NCBI GenBank assembly: GCA_016185185.1 | Contig: JACPOD010000065.1 | Coordinates: 1-46,361 of the forward strand | Reading direction: 5' to 3' | Length of the DNA stretch: 46,361 nucleotides | Origin: Sphingobacteriales bacterium | GTDB taxonomy: Bacteria; Bacteroidota; Bacteroidia; Chitinophagales; Chitinophagaceae | Shown here: piece by piece, positions 35,176 to 43,819 of the stretch | Layout of the letters: each line of letters begins with the position of its first letter | How positions within the stretch are numbered: position 1 is the first letter of the stretch | Made by a program: the position numbers and the translations under genes | Notes under the pieces: model-generated | What the model was told of the DNA's origin: nothing | The model's input: the letters and a program-made list of their open reading frames with translations, nothing else | The model's database searches: none

Positions 35176-36180
35176 TTGATTCTTGACTGGTTTAGAAATA
35201 TCAGCTTTGGCCAACCCTGGTTTTTTACACTACTGGTGTTTATACCCGTATTGATCATTTGGTACTGGCGCAAGAATTTAAAGAATAGCTCTTCTTTACT
35301 GATATCTTCAGCAAAAGGAGTAGAGGCAGCTGCTAATTTTAAAACCAGCTTCCATCATTTGCCGTTTATACTGCGGATACTTTCATTAGCCTTATTTATT
35401 ACAGCACTGGCAAGACCCCAAACAAGAAATGATGAACAGCGAAAAGAAGGAGATGGAGTAGATATCGTTTTATGTATTGATGTAAGCGGTAGTATGAGTG
35501 CTGAAGATCTGCAACCCAACCGACTGGAAGCAGCTAAACAGGTTGCTGCTAATTTTGTAGATGGCAGACCAACCGACAGAATTGGGCTGGTGGTTTTTTC
35601 CGGCGAAAGTTTTACACAATGCCCAATTACAGCAGATCATAATGTAGTAAAGCTGCAGATATTAAATATCCGGAGTGGATTTTTGCAGGACGGAACAGCC
35701 ATTGGTACAGGATTAGCAACCAGTGTGGAAAGATTAAAAACCAGTAAAGCAAAAAGTAAAGTAGTAATTCTTTTAACCGACGGAGAAAATAACGGTGGTT
35801 TAATTGATCCGCAAACGGCAAAAGAAATTGCCAAATCACTTAAAGTAAAAGTTTATACCATTGGTGTGGGCACTGATGGATATGCACCCATTCCCCAGGT
35901 TTCTCCTTTAGGTACCATCCGCACAAATGAAAAAGTGAATATTGATGAAAAGCTTTTAACACAGATCGCATCAGAAACTGGTGGCCGTTATTTCCGGGCA
36001 AAAGATAATGAAGGATTAAAAAATATTTACAGCGAGATTGATAAACTGGAAAAATCAAAAGTAGAAATAAGCATCTTCACCAACTATACGGAACGTTTTA
36101 TTCCTTTTGTAATGGCAGCGCTGGCTTTATTGTTACTTGAAATGATCCTTAAGTATACGACTTTTAAAAAATTCCCGTAA
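35176..36180 (+). CDS. batA: BatA-type VWA domain membrane protein
   Basis: 334 residues from TTG 35176. Membrane segments at about 15-30 and 63-79 and at the C-terminus (FIPFVMAALALLLLEMILKY). The VWA domain has a full MIDAS: DVSGSMS (Asp102, Ser104, Ser106), a Thr in GTAIGTGLA and LLTDGENNGG. Bat proteins were first linked to aerotolerance in Bacteroides; the metal-binding VWA domain probably binds partner proteins in the cell envelope. The batB, batC and batE genes often found downstream are not here: rsgA follows. Confidence 0.9.
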   Translation: MILDWFRNISFGQPWFFTLLVFIPVLIIWYWRKNLKNSSSLLISSAKGVEAAANFKTSFHHLPFILRILSLALFITALARPQTRNDEQRKEGDGVDIVLCIDVSGSMSAEDLQPNRLEAAKQVAANFVDGRPTDRIGLVVFSGESFTQCPITADHNVVKLQILNIRSGFLQDGTAIGTGLATSVERLKTSKAKSKVVILLTDGENNGGLIDPQTAKEIAKSLKVKVYTIGVGTDGYAPIPQVSPLGTIRTNEKVNIDEKLLTQIASETGGRYFRAKDNEGLKNIYSEIDKLEKSKVEISIFTNYTERFIPFVMAALALLLLEMILKYTTFKKFP

Positions 36181-36214
36181 TAAAACACTCGGCTGTTTGT
36201 TATCTTGCAATACA

Positions 36215-36875
36215 ATGAAGGCAGTTGTTTATAAATCTACGGGTTCCTGGTATATCGTAAAAAACGAAGAGGGAAAAGTGTATAATGCCCGTATTAAAGG
36301 CAAGTTTAAAATTGATGATGATATTACTTCCACCAATCCATTTATACCGGAAGAAAGAAGAAGATAAGTTTAGTGAATGGAAAGCCATCTATGAGACCAT
36401 AGGCTATAAAATACATGCTATGAGTTTGCAAACGGGCGATGGTGTTGAAGAACTAAAACAGTTTTTAAAAGATAAAACCACTTTACTCAGCGGACACTCA
36501 GGAGTAGGAAAATCAACTTTTATAAATTCCATCTTTCCGGATTTTGATTTAAAAACACAGGAAGTAAGCGGCTGGAGTGGTAAAGGATTGCACACTACTA
36601 CTTTTGCAGAAATGTTTGACTTGCCCTTTGGCGGAAAAATTATTGATACTCCCGGCGTAAGAGAATTTGGATTGTTTGGTTTTACCAAACAGGAATTATC
36701 ACATTATTTCCCGGAGATGAAAGAATTGATCAATGATTGCCAGTTTAACAACTGCCTCCATATAAATGAGCCGGGATGTGCTGTAAAAACAGCAGTGGAA
36801 AATGAAAAGCTTGCGCTGGAACGTTACATAAGTTATTGTAACATCCTGGATACAATTGATGAAAAACAATACTAG
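36215..36875 (+). pseudogene. rsgA: Ribosome small-subunit-dependent GTPase RsgA with an internal deletion
   Basis: The N-terminus is at ATG 36215: MKAVVYKSTGSWYIVKNEEG, then YNARIKGKFKI ... ITSTNP, a normal RsgA start. It then stops at 36365-36367. The rest reads in another frame from about 36341: LYRKKEEDKFSEWKAIYETIGYK, GHSGVGKSTFIN (G1), EVSGWSGKGLHTTTFAEMF (G2), IIDTPGVREFGLF (G3) and the zinc site CQFNNCLHINEPGC at the end. Roughly 90 residues usual between NP and LY are absent: most of the OB-fold and the NKxD (G4) motif, which precedes G1 in this circularly permuted GTPase. As read, no functional RsgA can be made. RsgA helps mature the 30S subunit. Deletion or assembly fault remain open. 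Confidence 0.88.
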
Positions 36876-36877
36876 GC

Positions 36878-37183
36878 TTAAGCAACTTTGCTTTGCAGCA
36901 CATTCGCCAGTTCTACTACGGCTTCATTGTCTTTACGTACAGCATTACGATACTTCCTTGGGAAGATAGAAACACCATTGTAAATGTCGTAATGGAGAGT
37001 GAGGCGCTGACCTTTGTAGTTAAAGTCCCAGTAAGATGAATCGGAGTCATCTATTTTGTTGGTGAAGCTGATGTGGAGTGATTCACTCAATACATCGGCA
37101 ACTCTGTAAAAGCGGTCAAAACCGCAATTTTCTTCAATGATAGCTTCGGTACAGCCTAAATCTGTTCGTAGGGTCAGGGTCAT
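36878..37183 (-). CDS. Small conserved protein of unknown function
   Basis: 101 residues, soluble, with a protein-like mix of beta and helix: SESLHISFTNKIDDSDSSYWD, FNYKGQRLTLHYDIYNGVSIF and a C-terminal helix KDNEAVVELANVLQSK. I do not recognise the family. It is convergent with rsgA (2 bp between stops). The next minus-strand gene upstream is a small lipoprotein, 20 bp away, with which it may be co-transcribed. Confidence 0.7.
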   Translation of the reverse strand: MTLTLRTDLGCTEAIIEENCGFDRFYRVADVLSESLHISFTNKIDDSDSSYWDFNYKGQRLTLHYDIYNGVSIFPRKYRNAVRKDNEAVVELANVLQSKVA

Positions 37184-37203
37184 ATGTGTGGATTTTAGTT
37201 TTC

Positions 37204-37356
37204 TCAGGCTTTAAACTTCTTCGCCTTGGGTAGCTTTTCTCCACTCAGCAATTTTTCTGCTCCCACATTCTTTCCATTACTCGGACAACCACGTTTTGAA
37301 GACGAACAAGCACATAAACAAGACGCAACAATAAAAATAAACGCTGCATGTTTCAT
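37204..37356 (-). CDS. Very small lipoprotein, function unknown
   Basis: 50 residues from ATG 37356 (MKHAAFIFIVASCLCACSSS); ATG at 37377 is an alternative that adds MKRKVNI. The lipobox LCAC puts the lipid-bearing Cys at about 17, and the remaining 30 residues are basic and Gly/Lys-rich (NGKNVGAEKLLSGEKLPK). The frame is open further upstream to 37497, but that part has no signal and is not protein-like. GGAAAG lies 9 bases before the ATG, which is notable because clear Shine-Dalgarno sites are rare in this window. Confidence 0.6.
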   Translation of the reverse strand: MKHAAFIFIVASCLCACSSSKRGCPSNGKNVGAEKLLSGEKLPKAKKFKA

Positions 37357-37565
37357 AATGTTCACTTTCCTTTTCATATACGCATTTTTAGATCCAAAGG
37401 ATTTGGCAGAAAATACCGAACGGTTCAGGGGTAAAAGTTGGAGCGGTTGGTCAGGGCCAGTCTGTTGGTGTATAGTTTGGTAAGTTCTGGTTTTCATGGT
37501 TCGGATTCTGCGTTTAAGTCAGATTATAAAAATAATCAATACAATAGAACTGTGCAAGTTGGCTT

Positions 37566-38111
37566 TTATTGTGCATCCGTGTCGGTTTTTTCCGTGTTTT
37601 TAAACCATCCTGCATATTTCACGTAGTTATTGGCTATCCGGTCAATCTCTCCATGGATCAATTCGGAAGAAATATCCTTCACCTTTTTGGCCGGAACCCC
37701 GGCATAAATGCTGCCACTTTCACAAATTGTTCCTTCCAGCACCACTGCACCTGCCGCAATAATGGTGTTGCTGTGCACTATAGCGCTATCCATTACAATA
37801 GCACCCATTCCCACCAACACATTATCATGTAACGTACATCCGTGTACAATTGCATTGTGACCAATGGATACATTATTACCAATTTCAGTTCCGCATTTCT
37901 GGTACGTACAATGAATACAGGCACCATCCTGCACATTTACTTTATTACCTATGCGGATGAAATTTACATCACCCCTTATTACTGTATTAAACCACACACT
38001 GCAATCATCACCCATTGTAACATCTCCCACAATAGTAGCATTGGGAGCCACATAACAGTTATTACCCATTTTAGGAGCTACACCATTAACCGAAAGAATA
38101 ATTGGAGCCAT
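37566..38111 (-). CDS. Gamma-class carbonic anhydrase family protein
   Basis: 181 residues forming a left-handed parallel beta-helix of hexapeptide repeats. The three zinc His are in GACIHCTYQK (first) and SIGHNAIVHGC (second and third, five apart), as in gamma-carbonic anhydrases. The conserved Arg is in IRGDVNFIRIG. The C-terminal helix (SSELIHGEIDRIANNYVKY) packs against the helix. Many members are of unproven activity; a role in CO2/bicarbonate exchange or as a thioesterase-like or transferase-like protein is possible. Confidence 0.93.
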   Translation of the reverse strand: MAPIILSVNGVAPKMGNNCYVAPNATIVGDVTMGDDCSVWFNTVIRGDVNFIRIGNKVNVQDGACIHCTYQKCGTEIGNNVSIGHNAIVHGCTLHDNVLVGMGAIVMDSAIVHSNTIIAAGAVVLEGTICESGSIYAGVPAKKVKDISSELIHGEIDRIANNYVKYAGWFKNTEKTDTDAQ

Positions 38112-38115
38112 AATT

Positions 38116-38238
38116 AATTATTTATCATTTTTCACTTTCAATTCTCCATTTTCAATTTTCCACTGTCCCTGCAAATTATAGAATTTCTTTGCGTCTTTGC
38201 CAGTCCTTTGCGTTCTTTGCGTGGAAATCTTTTACAAA
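38116..38238. repeat. Repeat-rich leader before the aminotransferase gene
   Basis: A TTTCAATT/TTTTCAATTTTCCA pyrimidine-rich tract (about 38139-38161) is followed by four copies of CTTTGC spaced 8-11 bp (about 38187, 38195, 38206, 38215). This resembles low-complexity intergenic repeats of the phylum. It makes the frame appear open upstream of the true start. Confidence 0.45.
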
Positions 38239-39414
38239 GTGACACAAAGAGAATTATTCCTGAAACATATTGCTCAAACATCCACCGCACCGTTGGCTAT
38301 GGAAATTGTAAAAGCCGAAGGATGTAAGTTATTTGATGTAAAGGGTAAAGAATACATTGATTTGATAGCCGGTATCAGTGTATGCAATATAGGTCACCGG
38401 CATCCCAAAGTTATTGAAGCTATTAAACTGCAACTCGATGCCTACCTGCACATCATGGTATATGGAGAAATGGTGGAAAGTCCGCAGGTACAATACGCCA
38501 AACTTTTAACAGACCATCTTCCGCCAACACTCAATTCTGTTTATTTCACCAACTCCGGTACAGAAGCAACAGAAGGAGCTATGAAGCTGGCCAAAAAAAT
38601 AACCGGCAGAACACAGATCATTGCATTTAAAAACTCCTATCATGGCAGTACACAAGGTGCACTTAGTGTGATGGGTGATGAATACTGGCGAAATGCTTTT
38701 CGTCCGTTGTTGCCAGATGTACTGCATTTGAATTATAATTCTTTTGATGACTTAAATTTTATAACAAATAAAACAGCCTGTGTGATTGCAGAAACCATAC
38801 AGGCCGAAGCAGGGATCATTACACCACAAAACAACTGGCTCAAAGATTTAAACAATCGTTGCAAAGAAACCGGAACGCTGTTAATATTAGATGAGATTCA
38901 GGCAGGCTTTGGAAGAACCGGAACCTTGTGGGGCTTTGAACAATTTGATGTAGTACCTGATATAATTTTATTAGGTAAAGCATTAGGTGGCGGTATGCCA
39001 TTGGGAGCTTTTGTAGCAGACAAGCAATTAATGGATGCCTTTACAGATAATCCTGTGTTGGGACATATTACTACATTCGGCGGTCACCCTGTTTGCTGTG
39101 CCGCAGGAATGGCTGCTATGAAAGTATTACTGGATGAAAAGTTGATGGATGAAGTAAAGGCAAAAGAAAATTTATTTAAAGAGTTATTAATTCATCCCAA
39201 AATAAAATCCGTCCGTTCACATGGTTTATGGATGGCGGTTGAGTTTGATAGTTTTGAAACCAATAAAAAAATTATTGATGGCTGTATAGAAGCTGGTGTA
39301 TTTACCGATTGGTTTTTGTTTGCAGCTAATTGTATGCGCATCGCACCACCGCTGACGATAAGTGAAGAAGAAATTGAGAAAGCATGCAAAATCGTACTCC
39401 CCAGAATTCAATGA
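38239..39414 (+). CDS. Class III PLP-dependent aminotransferase (acetylornithine/aspartate aminotransferase family)
   Basis: 392 residues from GTG 38239 (VTQRELFLKHIAQTSTAPLA), chosen because relatives begin MTQRELFL and the sequence before is repeat DNA. Class III landmarks: YFTNSGTEATEGAMKLA (about 98-114), YHGSTQGALSVMG, LILDEIQAGFGRTGTLWGFE (about 215-234; Asp binds the PLP ring) and ILLGKALGGGMPLGA with the PLP Lys at about 246. It transfers an amino group between an amino acid and an oxo acid. No arginine-biosynthesis genes are near, so the substrate is open. Confidence 0.93.
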   Translation: MTQRELFLKHIAQTSTAPLAMEIVKAEGCKLFDVKGKEYIDLIAGISVCNIGHRHPKVIEAIKLQLDAYLHIMVYGEMVESPQVQYAKLLTDHLPPTLNSVYFTNSGTEATEGAMKLAKKITGRTQIIAFKNSYHGSTQGALSVMGDEYWRNAFRPLLPDVLHLNYNSFDDLNFITNKTACVIAETIQAEAGIITPQNNWLKDLNNRCKETGTLLILDEIQAGFGRTGTLWGFEQFDVVPDIILLGKALGGGMPLGAFVADKQLMDAFTDNPVLGHITTFGGHPVCCAAGMAAMKVLLDEKLMDEVKAKENLFKELLIHPKIKSVRSHGLWMAVEFDSFETNKKIIDGCIEAGVFTDWFLFAANCMRIAPPLTISEEEIEKACKIVLPRIQ

Positions 39415-39507
39415 ATTTAATACATTATTAATTTGGAGTTTTTAAGTAATTATTTAATTTTAAAAATATCCCTTCAGCTATTTAATGATCAATAAATCTT
39501 ATTCAAA

Positions 39508-40122
39508 ATGAAAAAAACAGTTCTCTACCTTTTGTTTTTTCTTTTCTCTTTGACGAAAATATATAGCCAAATTAATTTCGGCATAAAAACAGGTTTAAAT
39601 ATTTCAAATGCAAAAAGTATTAATTCGGATAATAATAAAGCCAGGTTAGGGTTTAATGGTGGCGTTTTATCAGAAATCGAATTCAGTAAAAAATTTATAC
39701 TTCGACCAGAACTTCTTTATTCAGTAAAAGGATGTAAGTTTCCTGCAACTGCTGTAAACACGGCGGGAACGCTAAGTCTTAATTATTTTTCTGTTCCGAT
39801 TTTAGGTGGATATCACCTTAATAACGACTTTACTATTTTACTTGGACCTGAATTTAATTTTTTGACAAAAGCCAACTCAAAATTTGATAACAGCGATCAT
39901 GATGTTTCAAGTAATTTCAGAAAATTTGATGTAGCTATTGATTTAGGGGCAACCTATAATCTAAAAAGTGGGCTCGGTGTTGAACTTCGTTACAGTTATG
40001 GATTTAAAGATTTGGTTGATGTAATATACACTGATCAAATGGGTAACGTAACAGGGCAAGGCAAGGAAGGTAGTAATAGAGTTCTTCAAATCGGGTTGTT
40101 TTATAAATTTTTAAAAAAATAA
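39508..40122 (+). CDS. Outer-membrane beta-barrel protein (PorT/OmpW-like porin family)
   Basis: 204 residues with a signal peptide (LYLLFFLFSLTKIYSQ) followed by about eight amphipathic strands; INFGIKTGLNISNAKS (about 22-37) and the final IGLFYKFLKK are typical of the PorT-like small barrels of the phylum. Function unknown; PorT itself helps type IX secretion, but this subfamily is very broad. Single gene, convergent with the DUF5686 gene. Confidence 0.8.
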   Translation: MKKTVLYLLFFLFSLTKIYSQINFGIKTGLNISNAKSINSDNNKARLGFNGGVLSEIEFSKKFILRPELLYSVKGCKFPATAVNTAGTLSLNYFSVPILGGYHLNNDFTILLGPEFNFLTKANSKFDNSDHDVSSNFRKFDVAIDLGATYNLKSGLGVELRYSYGFKDLVDVIYTDQMGNVTGQGKEGSNRVLQIGLFYKFLKK

Positions 40123-40164
40123 AACAGTGATTTCTGCCTTTGTGTCAAGTCTCTTTTGATTCAA

Positions 40165-42657
40165 TTAAAAACTCAACCTGAAACTACCAAACACCCCAAA
40201 CCTCCTAACCTGTTCCACAGGCAAAGGCCTTGGTAATACTCTCCAGATAAAATCCAGTCGAAATACTTTTAAAATATTATCAACCCCCGTTCCTAACTCC
40301 ATATAAGTTTTTCCGTCTAACGACTGAAAGATGGCCCCATTGGTAAAATTGAGTTGCTTATTGGCATTACTCAAACTTCCCCATAATACTTTCGCATTCC
40401 AGAATTGCCTGAATTTTAATTTGCGTGTAATCGGTATAAAACGAAATATTCCATTGCCGAAATTATGTTCCACATTTATGCCAGCATATTTATCGCTGAT
40501 ATATTCCCAGCGGTTCATCAGATTAAAAGCATATTTGTTATAATAATGAAGTTCATTACCAGGATGAACATCTAACAAAGGAAACGGTAAAGTGCCAAAT
40601 GTTTTACCTGCATATGCGTTAAACGAGATATTACCATAGGGTGGTATTTTAATAAAGTCAGAAATACTTCCCGAAACTTTATGATAATCGTAATTACTGT
40701 TTAAAACACCGGCAATTCCTTTTGTGTATTTAATTTCAGCAATAGGATAGGGACTTCCAAGGCTGGTACGAAAAAAATTATTTTCTAAAAATTTTTCCAA
40801 ATAAGCAAAGCGGAGTTTTACCTGTACTTCAAATGTATTCAGCGGATCTCCTTTGCCGGCCGGGAAACTACTTTTGGGTGGTAAATAGATTAAAGGTTCG
40901 TATTGTTTTCTGTCTAAAACCAGCGTTCCCGATAATCCATATCTTGTTTCTTTAAAAAGATCCAGCTTCTCTTCTTTTAACCGCATAAATTTTCGGGGCA
41001 CACCTTTCTTTCTAACAGCTAATGCAAAAATATTATCGGTGCTTACCTCATCATAATAAAACTGTCCAAAATCAAGATCATCTGTATAAGAACCAAACAA
41101 TCTTAATCGTGGGTCTCGTTTAAATATATACATTGCTTCTGCATGTCCCTTAAACTTTTTATCACTAAACCCATAAGCGAGATATGACGATAAGTAAAGA
41201 TTTTTATTGAAATGTTTATTAGTACCTAAATCAAAACGTAGCCGGTAACCTTCCAGACTGTCAAAAGAAACCCAATTAAACCATGGCCCTATTTGATAAT
41301 TACCTACATTCTTATATCCCGTAGCAATAAAATTAATGGTGTTGGTATATTTTTTAAAGATGGGCATCTTTTGTAAAGTATCCACCATGGCATAAATGGC
41401 CTTTTCGTTTTTATTTAACTCTTCATGCCTCGAGCTTTTCCAGAAAGTGTCTTCTTTCGTGGATGCATCTGGTTGCAATACAATTTCTTCCTGTTTTTTA
41501 TTGAGCTTTAACGAATCCAGTACGGCATTACTGTTAAGCATAATATCTTTATATGTCGTAGTTTTTCTGCCCGTAAAGGATAATCTTGATTTACCAACCG
41601 GTGAAAGATCAACGATAAATTTATCCTTTGATAAAAACCATATGGAGTCATTTACCAGTGAGTATTCCTGTACCAAACTCAACCGGCTTACAAAATTGAT
41701 ATTCGCATCTTTGGGAATACGGAGGTTCATCTTTTGTATAGCGAAAGTTTTAGCATCCACCCAACAGTCACCATAAAAAGTATTTTCACCGGCATGTTTT
41801 GGTGTAAAGGTTAAGTGGTAAAATTTTCGTTTAGCAACAAATTGTGTATCGGGTACTTTATAAATATAATAGGCATCTCCATTATCGCTGGCGGGGCTTA
41901 CAAACTGTTTATCAAACACAGGAATAAAATTGGTATATACATCAATATTCTGATACATGCCGCCTAAGAGCTTGTTGGCACTTTCATTATTTACTCCTGA
42001 AGTACGGCTTGCCTTTATAACCTCCCTGTACCGGCTGGGATTTTTTTGATAATAATAATCGGAGATTGTTTCGGTAAGAAAAACCGGAAGAAAGGGCCGG
42101 TCTTCAGATAAACTATCCACATTATCGAAAATAAAGCCAAATGGTTTCAGCAGCTTTATTTCTTTCATTTTTTCTTTATTGATATTGATGAGGTCAAGCT
42201 CAAGTTTATTATAAAGCTGGTAACTAAAATTGGTAAAACGGTAACGGTCGTTTTGCGGTTTATGTTTTACGATTAATCCCCATAACAGCAGCCCTTTGTT
42301 AAACTTGGTTCGAACAATAACATCTCTTTTATTTACAGCACGGTCAAGGTTTATTAAAAGATTAATCGTATCCTTATTAAAATCTATATACCGGCTGTAG
42401 TTTTCATAACCCACGTAACTAACAATTAGGCTATCCTTTGGCCATTCATTAAAAATAAATTCAAACCGGCCAGCAGAATCAGTAAGCTTACCTCTTTGCG
42501 ATTTGGCAAAATATACCGAGGCAAAGGGAACAAGTTCATCGGAGTGCGAATCTTTTACATAACCGGTTAGTACTTTTCGTTGTGCATTGGAGGGCAGCCA
42601 ATAGGCCAGAAGCAGGAATAGAGGTAAAATTTTTTTCAACAGGTTGTAGAAAGACAT
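40165..42657 (-). CDS. CarboxypepD_reg / DUF5686 outer-membrane protein
   Basis: 830 residues from ATG 42657 (MSFYNLLKKILPLFLLLAYW), which puts a signal peptide at the N-terminus; the longer frame to 42771 adds sequence without a signal. A CarboxypepD_reg-like domain follows (VLTGYVKDSHSDELVPFASVYF), then a long region and a C-terminal barrel ending FGVFGSFRLSF with terminal Phe, as in outer-membrane proteins. DUF5686 proteins are Bacteroidota-specific and of unknown function. Divergent from the membrane protein at 42803. Confidence 0.9.
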   Translation of the reverse strand: MSFYNLLKKILPLFLLLAYWLPSNAQRKVLTGYVKDSHSDELVPFASVYFAKSQRGKLTDSAGRFEFIFNEWPKDSLIVSYVGYENYSRYIDFNKDTINLLINLDRAVNKRDVIVRTKFNKGLLLWGLIVKHKPQNDRYRFTNFSYQLYNKLELDLININKEKMKEIKLLKPFGFIFDNVDSLSEDRPFLPVFLTETISDYYYQKNPSRYREVIKASRTSGVNNESANKLLGGMYQNIDVYTNFIPVFDKQFVSPASDNGDAYYIYKVPDTQFVAKRKFYHLTFTPKHAGENTFYGDCWVDAKTFAIQKMNLRIPKDANINFVSRLSLVQEYSLVNDSIWFLSKDKFIVDLSPVGKSRLSFTGRKTTTYKDIMLNSNAVLDSLKLNKKQEEIVLQPDASTKEDTFWKSSRHEELNKNEKAIYAMVDTLQKMPIFKKYTNTINFIATGYKNVGNYQIGPWFNWVSFDSLEGYRLRFDLGTNKHFNKNLYLSSYLAYGFSDKKFKGHAEAMYIFKRDPRLRLFGSYTDDLDFGQFYYDEVSTDNIFALAVRKKGVPRKFMRLKEEKLDLFKETRYGLSGTLVLDRKQYEPLIYLPPKSSFPAGKGDPLNTFEVQVKLRFAYLEKFLENNFFRTSLGSPYPIAEIKYTKGIAGVLNSNYDYHKVSGSISDFIKIPPYGNISFNAYAGKTFGTLPFPLLDVHPGNELHYYNKYAFNLMNRWEYISDKYAGINVEHNFGNGIFRFIPITRKLKFRQFWNAKVLWGSLSNANKQLNFTNGAIFQSLDGKTYMELGTGVDNILKVFRLDFIWRVLPRPLPVEQVRRFGVFGSFRLSF

Positions 42658-42777
42658 AAAGCAAAAATACTGAAACTCCCTTCCACTAATGTCATATAGG
42701 ATGCAATAGTTGCTGTATATAATTACAGGTTTAACAATTATCAAAAAAATATTTGGAAAATCGGTATTCACTGTTTT

Positions 42778-42798
42778 ACTTTGTGTTTCAAAGTGCTT
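42778..42798 (+). promoter_or_regulatory. Operator/promoter candidate 1 of the CreD locus
   Basis: A perfect inverted repeat ACTTTG-N5-CAAAGT (42778-42794) followed by GCTTT, 25 bases before the ATG at 42803. The same arrangement recurs before the CreD fusion. ACTTTG also fits the 3' part of the TAnnTTTG promoter box, so a bound regulator would cover the promoter. Confidence 0.55.
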
Positions 42799-42802
42799 TC
42801 TT

Positions 42803-43462
42803 ATGGGTGATTATCAACAACCAATTGACTCGTTAAAGGATATAAAACAAATGATGGAACGGAGCAGCCGTTTTATCAGTTTAAGTGGATGGAGTGGTGT
42901 AGCTGCCGGTGTGTGTGCATTGGTGGGGGCATGGTTCGCTAATGATATTATTACAAAAAATGGGGGACCGGCAGGAGAGCATATTTCTGTTTACCGGGCT
43001 GATCATTCTGATAATAGTTTGCTGGACCTACAGGTGTTTATGGGGAGTAAATTGTTTATGATAGCGGCGCTTACTTTTGCTGCTGCCTTTTTTCTTTCTT
43101 TCTTTTTTACATGGACCAGGAGTAAAAAAACGGGTACACCAGTTTGGGGCAGCAGTTCGCAACGTTTATTAATAAATGTATTAGGCCCTATGATAGCGGG
43201 TGGTTTGTTTTTGTTGCGCATTATTCAATTAGGTATTGTAGGGTTAATTGCACCGAGTTGTTTACTATTTTACGGACTGGCTTTAGTAAATGCATCAAAA
43301 TATACGTTGGGTGAAGTACGGTATCTTGGTTATATTAATATACTGCTTGGTATAATTAATTGCTGGTACATTGGGTATGGTCTTTATTTTTGGGCAACAG
43401 GTTTTGGTGTTTCGCATATCATTTACGGTATCGTTATGTGGTATAAATATGAGAGACAATAA
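42803..43462 (+). CDS. Multi-pass membrane protein of the CreD locus, function unknown
   Basis: 219 residues from ATG 42803 (MGDYQQPIDSLKDIKQMMER). A short charged cytoplasmic N-terminus is followed by about six membrane segments (GWSGVAAGVCALVGAWF; LFMIAALTFAAAFFLSFFFTW; then four more to the end). An earlier in-frame TTG at 42710 would run through the promoter and the operator, so I reject it. The winged-helix regulator starts 17 bp after the stop, so both are probably on one mRNA. Confidence 0.8.
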   Translation: MGDYQQPIDSLKDIKQMMERSSRFISLSGWSGVAAGVCALVGAWFANDIITKNGGPAGEHISVYRADHSDNSLLDLQVFMGSKLFMIAALTFAAAFFLSFFFTWTRSKKTGTPVWGSSSQRLLINVLGPMIAGGLFLLRIIQLGIVGLIAPSCLLFYGLALVNASKYTLGEVRYLGYINILLGIINCWYIGYGLYFWATGFGVSHIIYGIVMWYKYERQ

Positions 43463-43479
43463 AGATGAGATAAACATTC

Positions 43480-43779
43480 ATGAAGAATCCGATAGAAAAC
43501 TTAAATAAAATTTTTGACAGCCGCATCCGCCTCGGCATCATGAGTGCTTTAGTGGTGAATGAGGAAGTGGGTTTTAATGCATTAAAAGAACTGATTGGTG
43601 TAACCGATGGTAATCTCGCTTCTCATTTAAAAACGTTAGAAGACAGTGGATTTGTAAAAGTGCAGAAAGGTTTTATTGGAAGAAAAACCAATACCACTTA
43701 CCAGGTTACCAAAGCCGGGGAGAAAGCTTTTCAGCAACATATTGATGCACTGGAGCAAATGATTAAAGGGATGAAATAA
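43480..43779 (+). CDS. Winged-helix transcriptional regulator
   Basis: 99 residues: SRIRLGIMSALVVNEEVGFN, then the helix-turn-helix ALKELIGVTDGNLASHLKTLED (about 34-55), the wing SGFVKVQKGFIGRKTNTTYQ and a C-terminal dimer helix (AGEKAFQQHIDALEQMIKG). It belongs to the small one-domain MarR/ArsR-like regulators. It has no visible ligand domain. Its place between two genes that carry the same inverted repeat suggests it binds those sites and controls its own operon. Confidence 0.9.
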   Translation: MKNPIENLNKIFDSRIRLGIMSALVVNEEVGFNALKELIGVTDGNLASHLKTLEDSGFVKVQKGFIGRKTNTTYQVTKAGEKAFQQHIDALEQMIKGMK

Positions 43780-43795
43780 TTTTTTTTGTACATAT

Positions 43796-43817
43796 ACTTT
43801 GTAATTCAAAGTACTTT
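43796..43817 (+). promoter_or_regulatory. Operator/promoter candidate 2 of the CreD locus
   Basis: ACTTTG-N5-CAAAGT (43796-43812) followed by ACTTT, 24 bases before ATG 43820. It is a near copy of candidate 1 with the same distance to the start codon. Confidence 0.55.
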
Positions 43818-43819
43818 TT

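Noticed and set aside
42710-42802. Longer start (TTG) for the membrane protein at 42803
   Set aside because: The added part covers the promoter/operator and the divergent gene's leader; the ATG at 42803 is preceded by a fixed-distance site.
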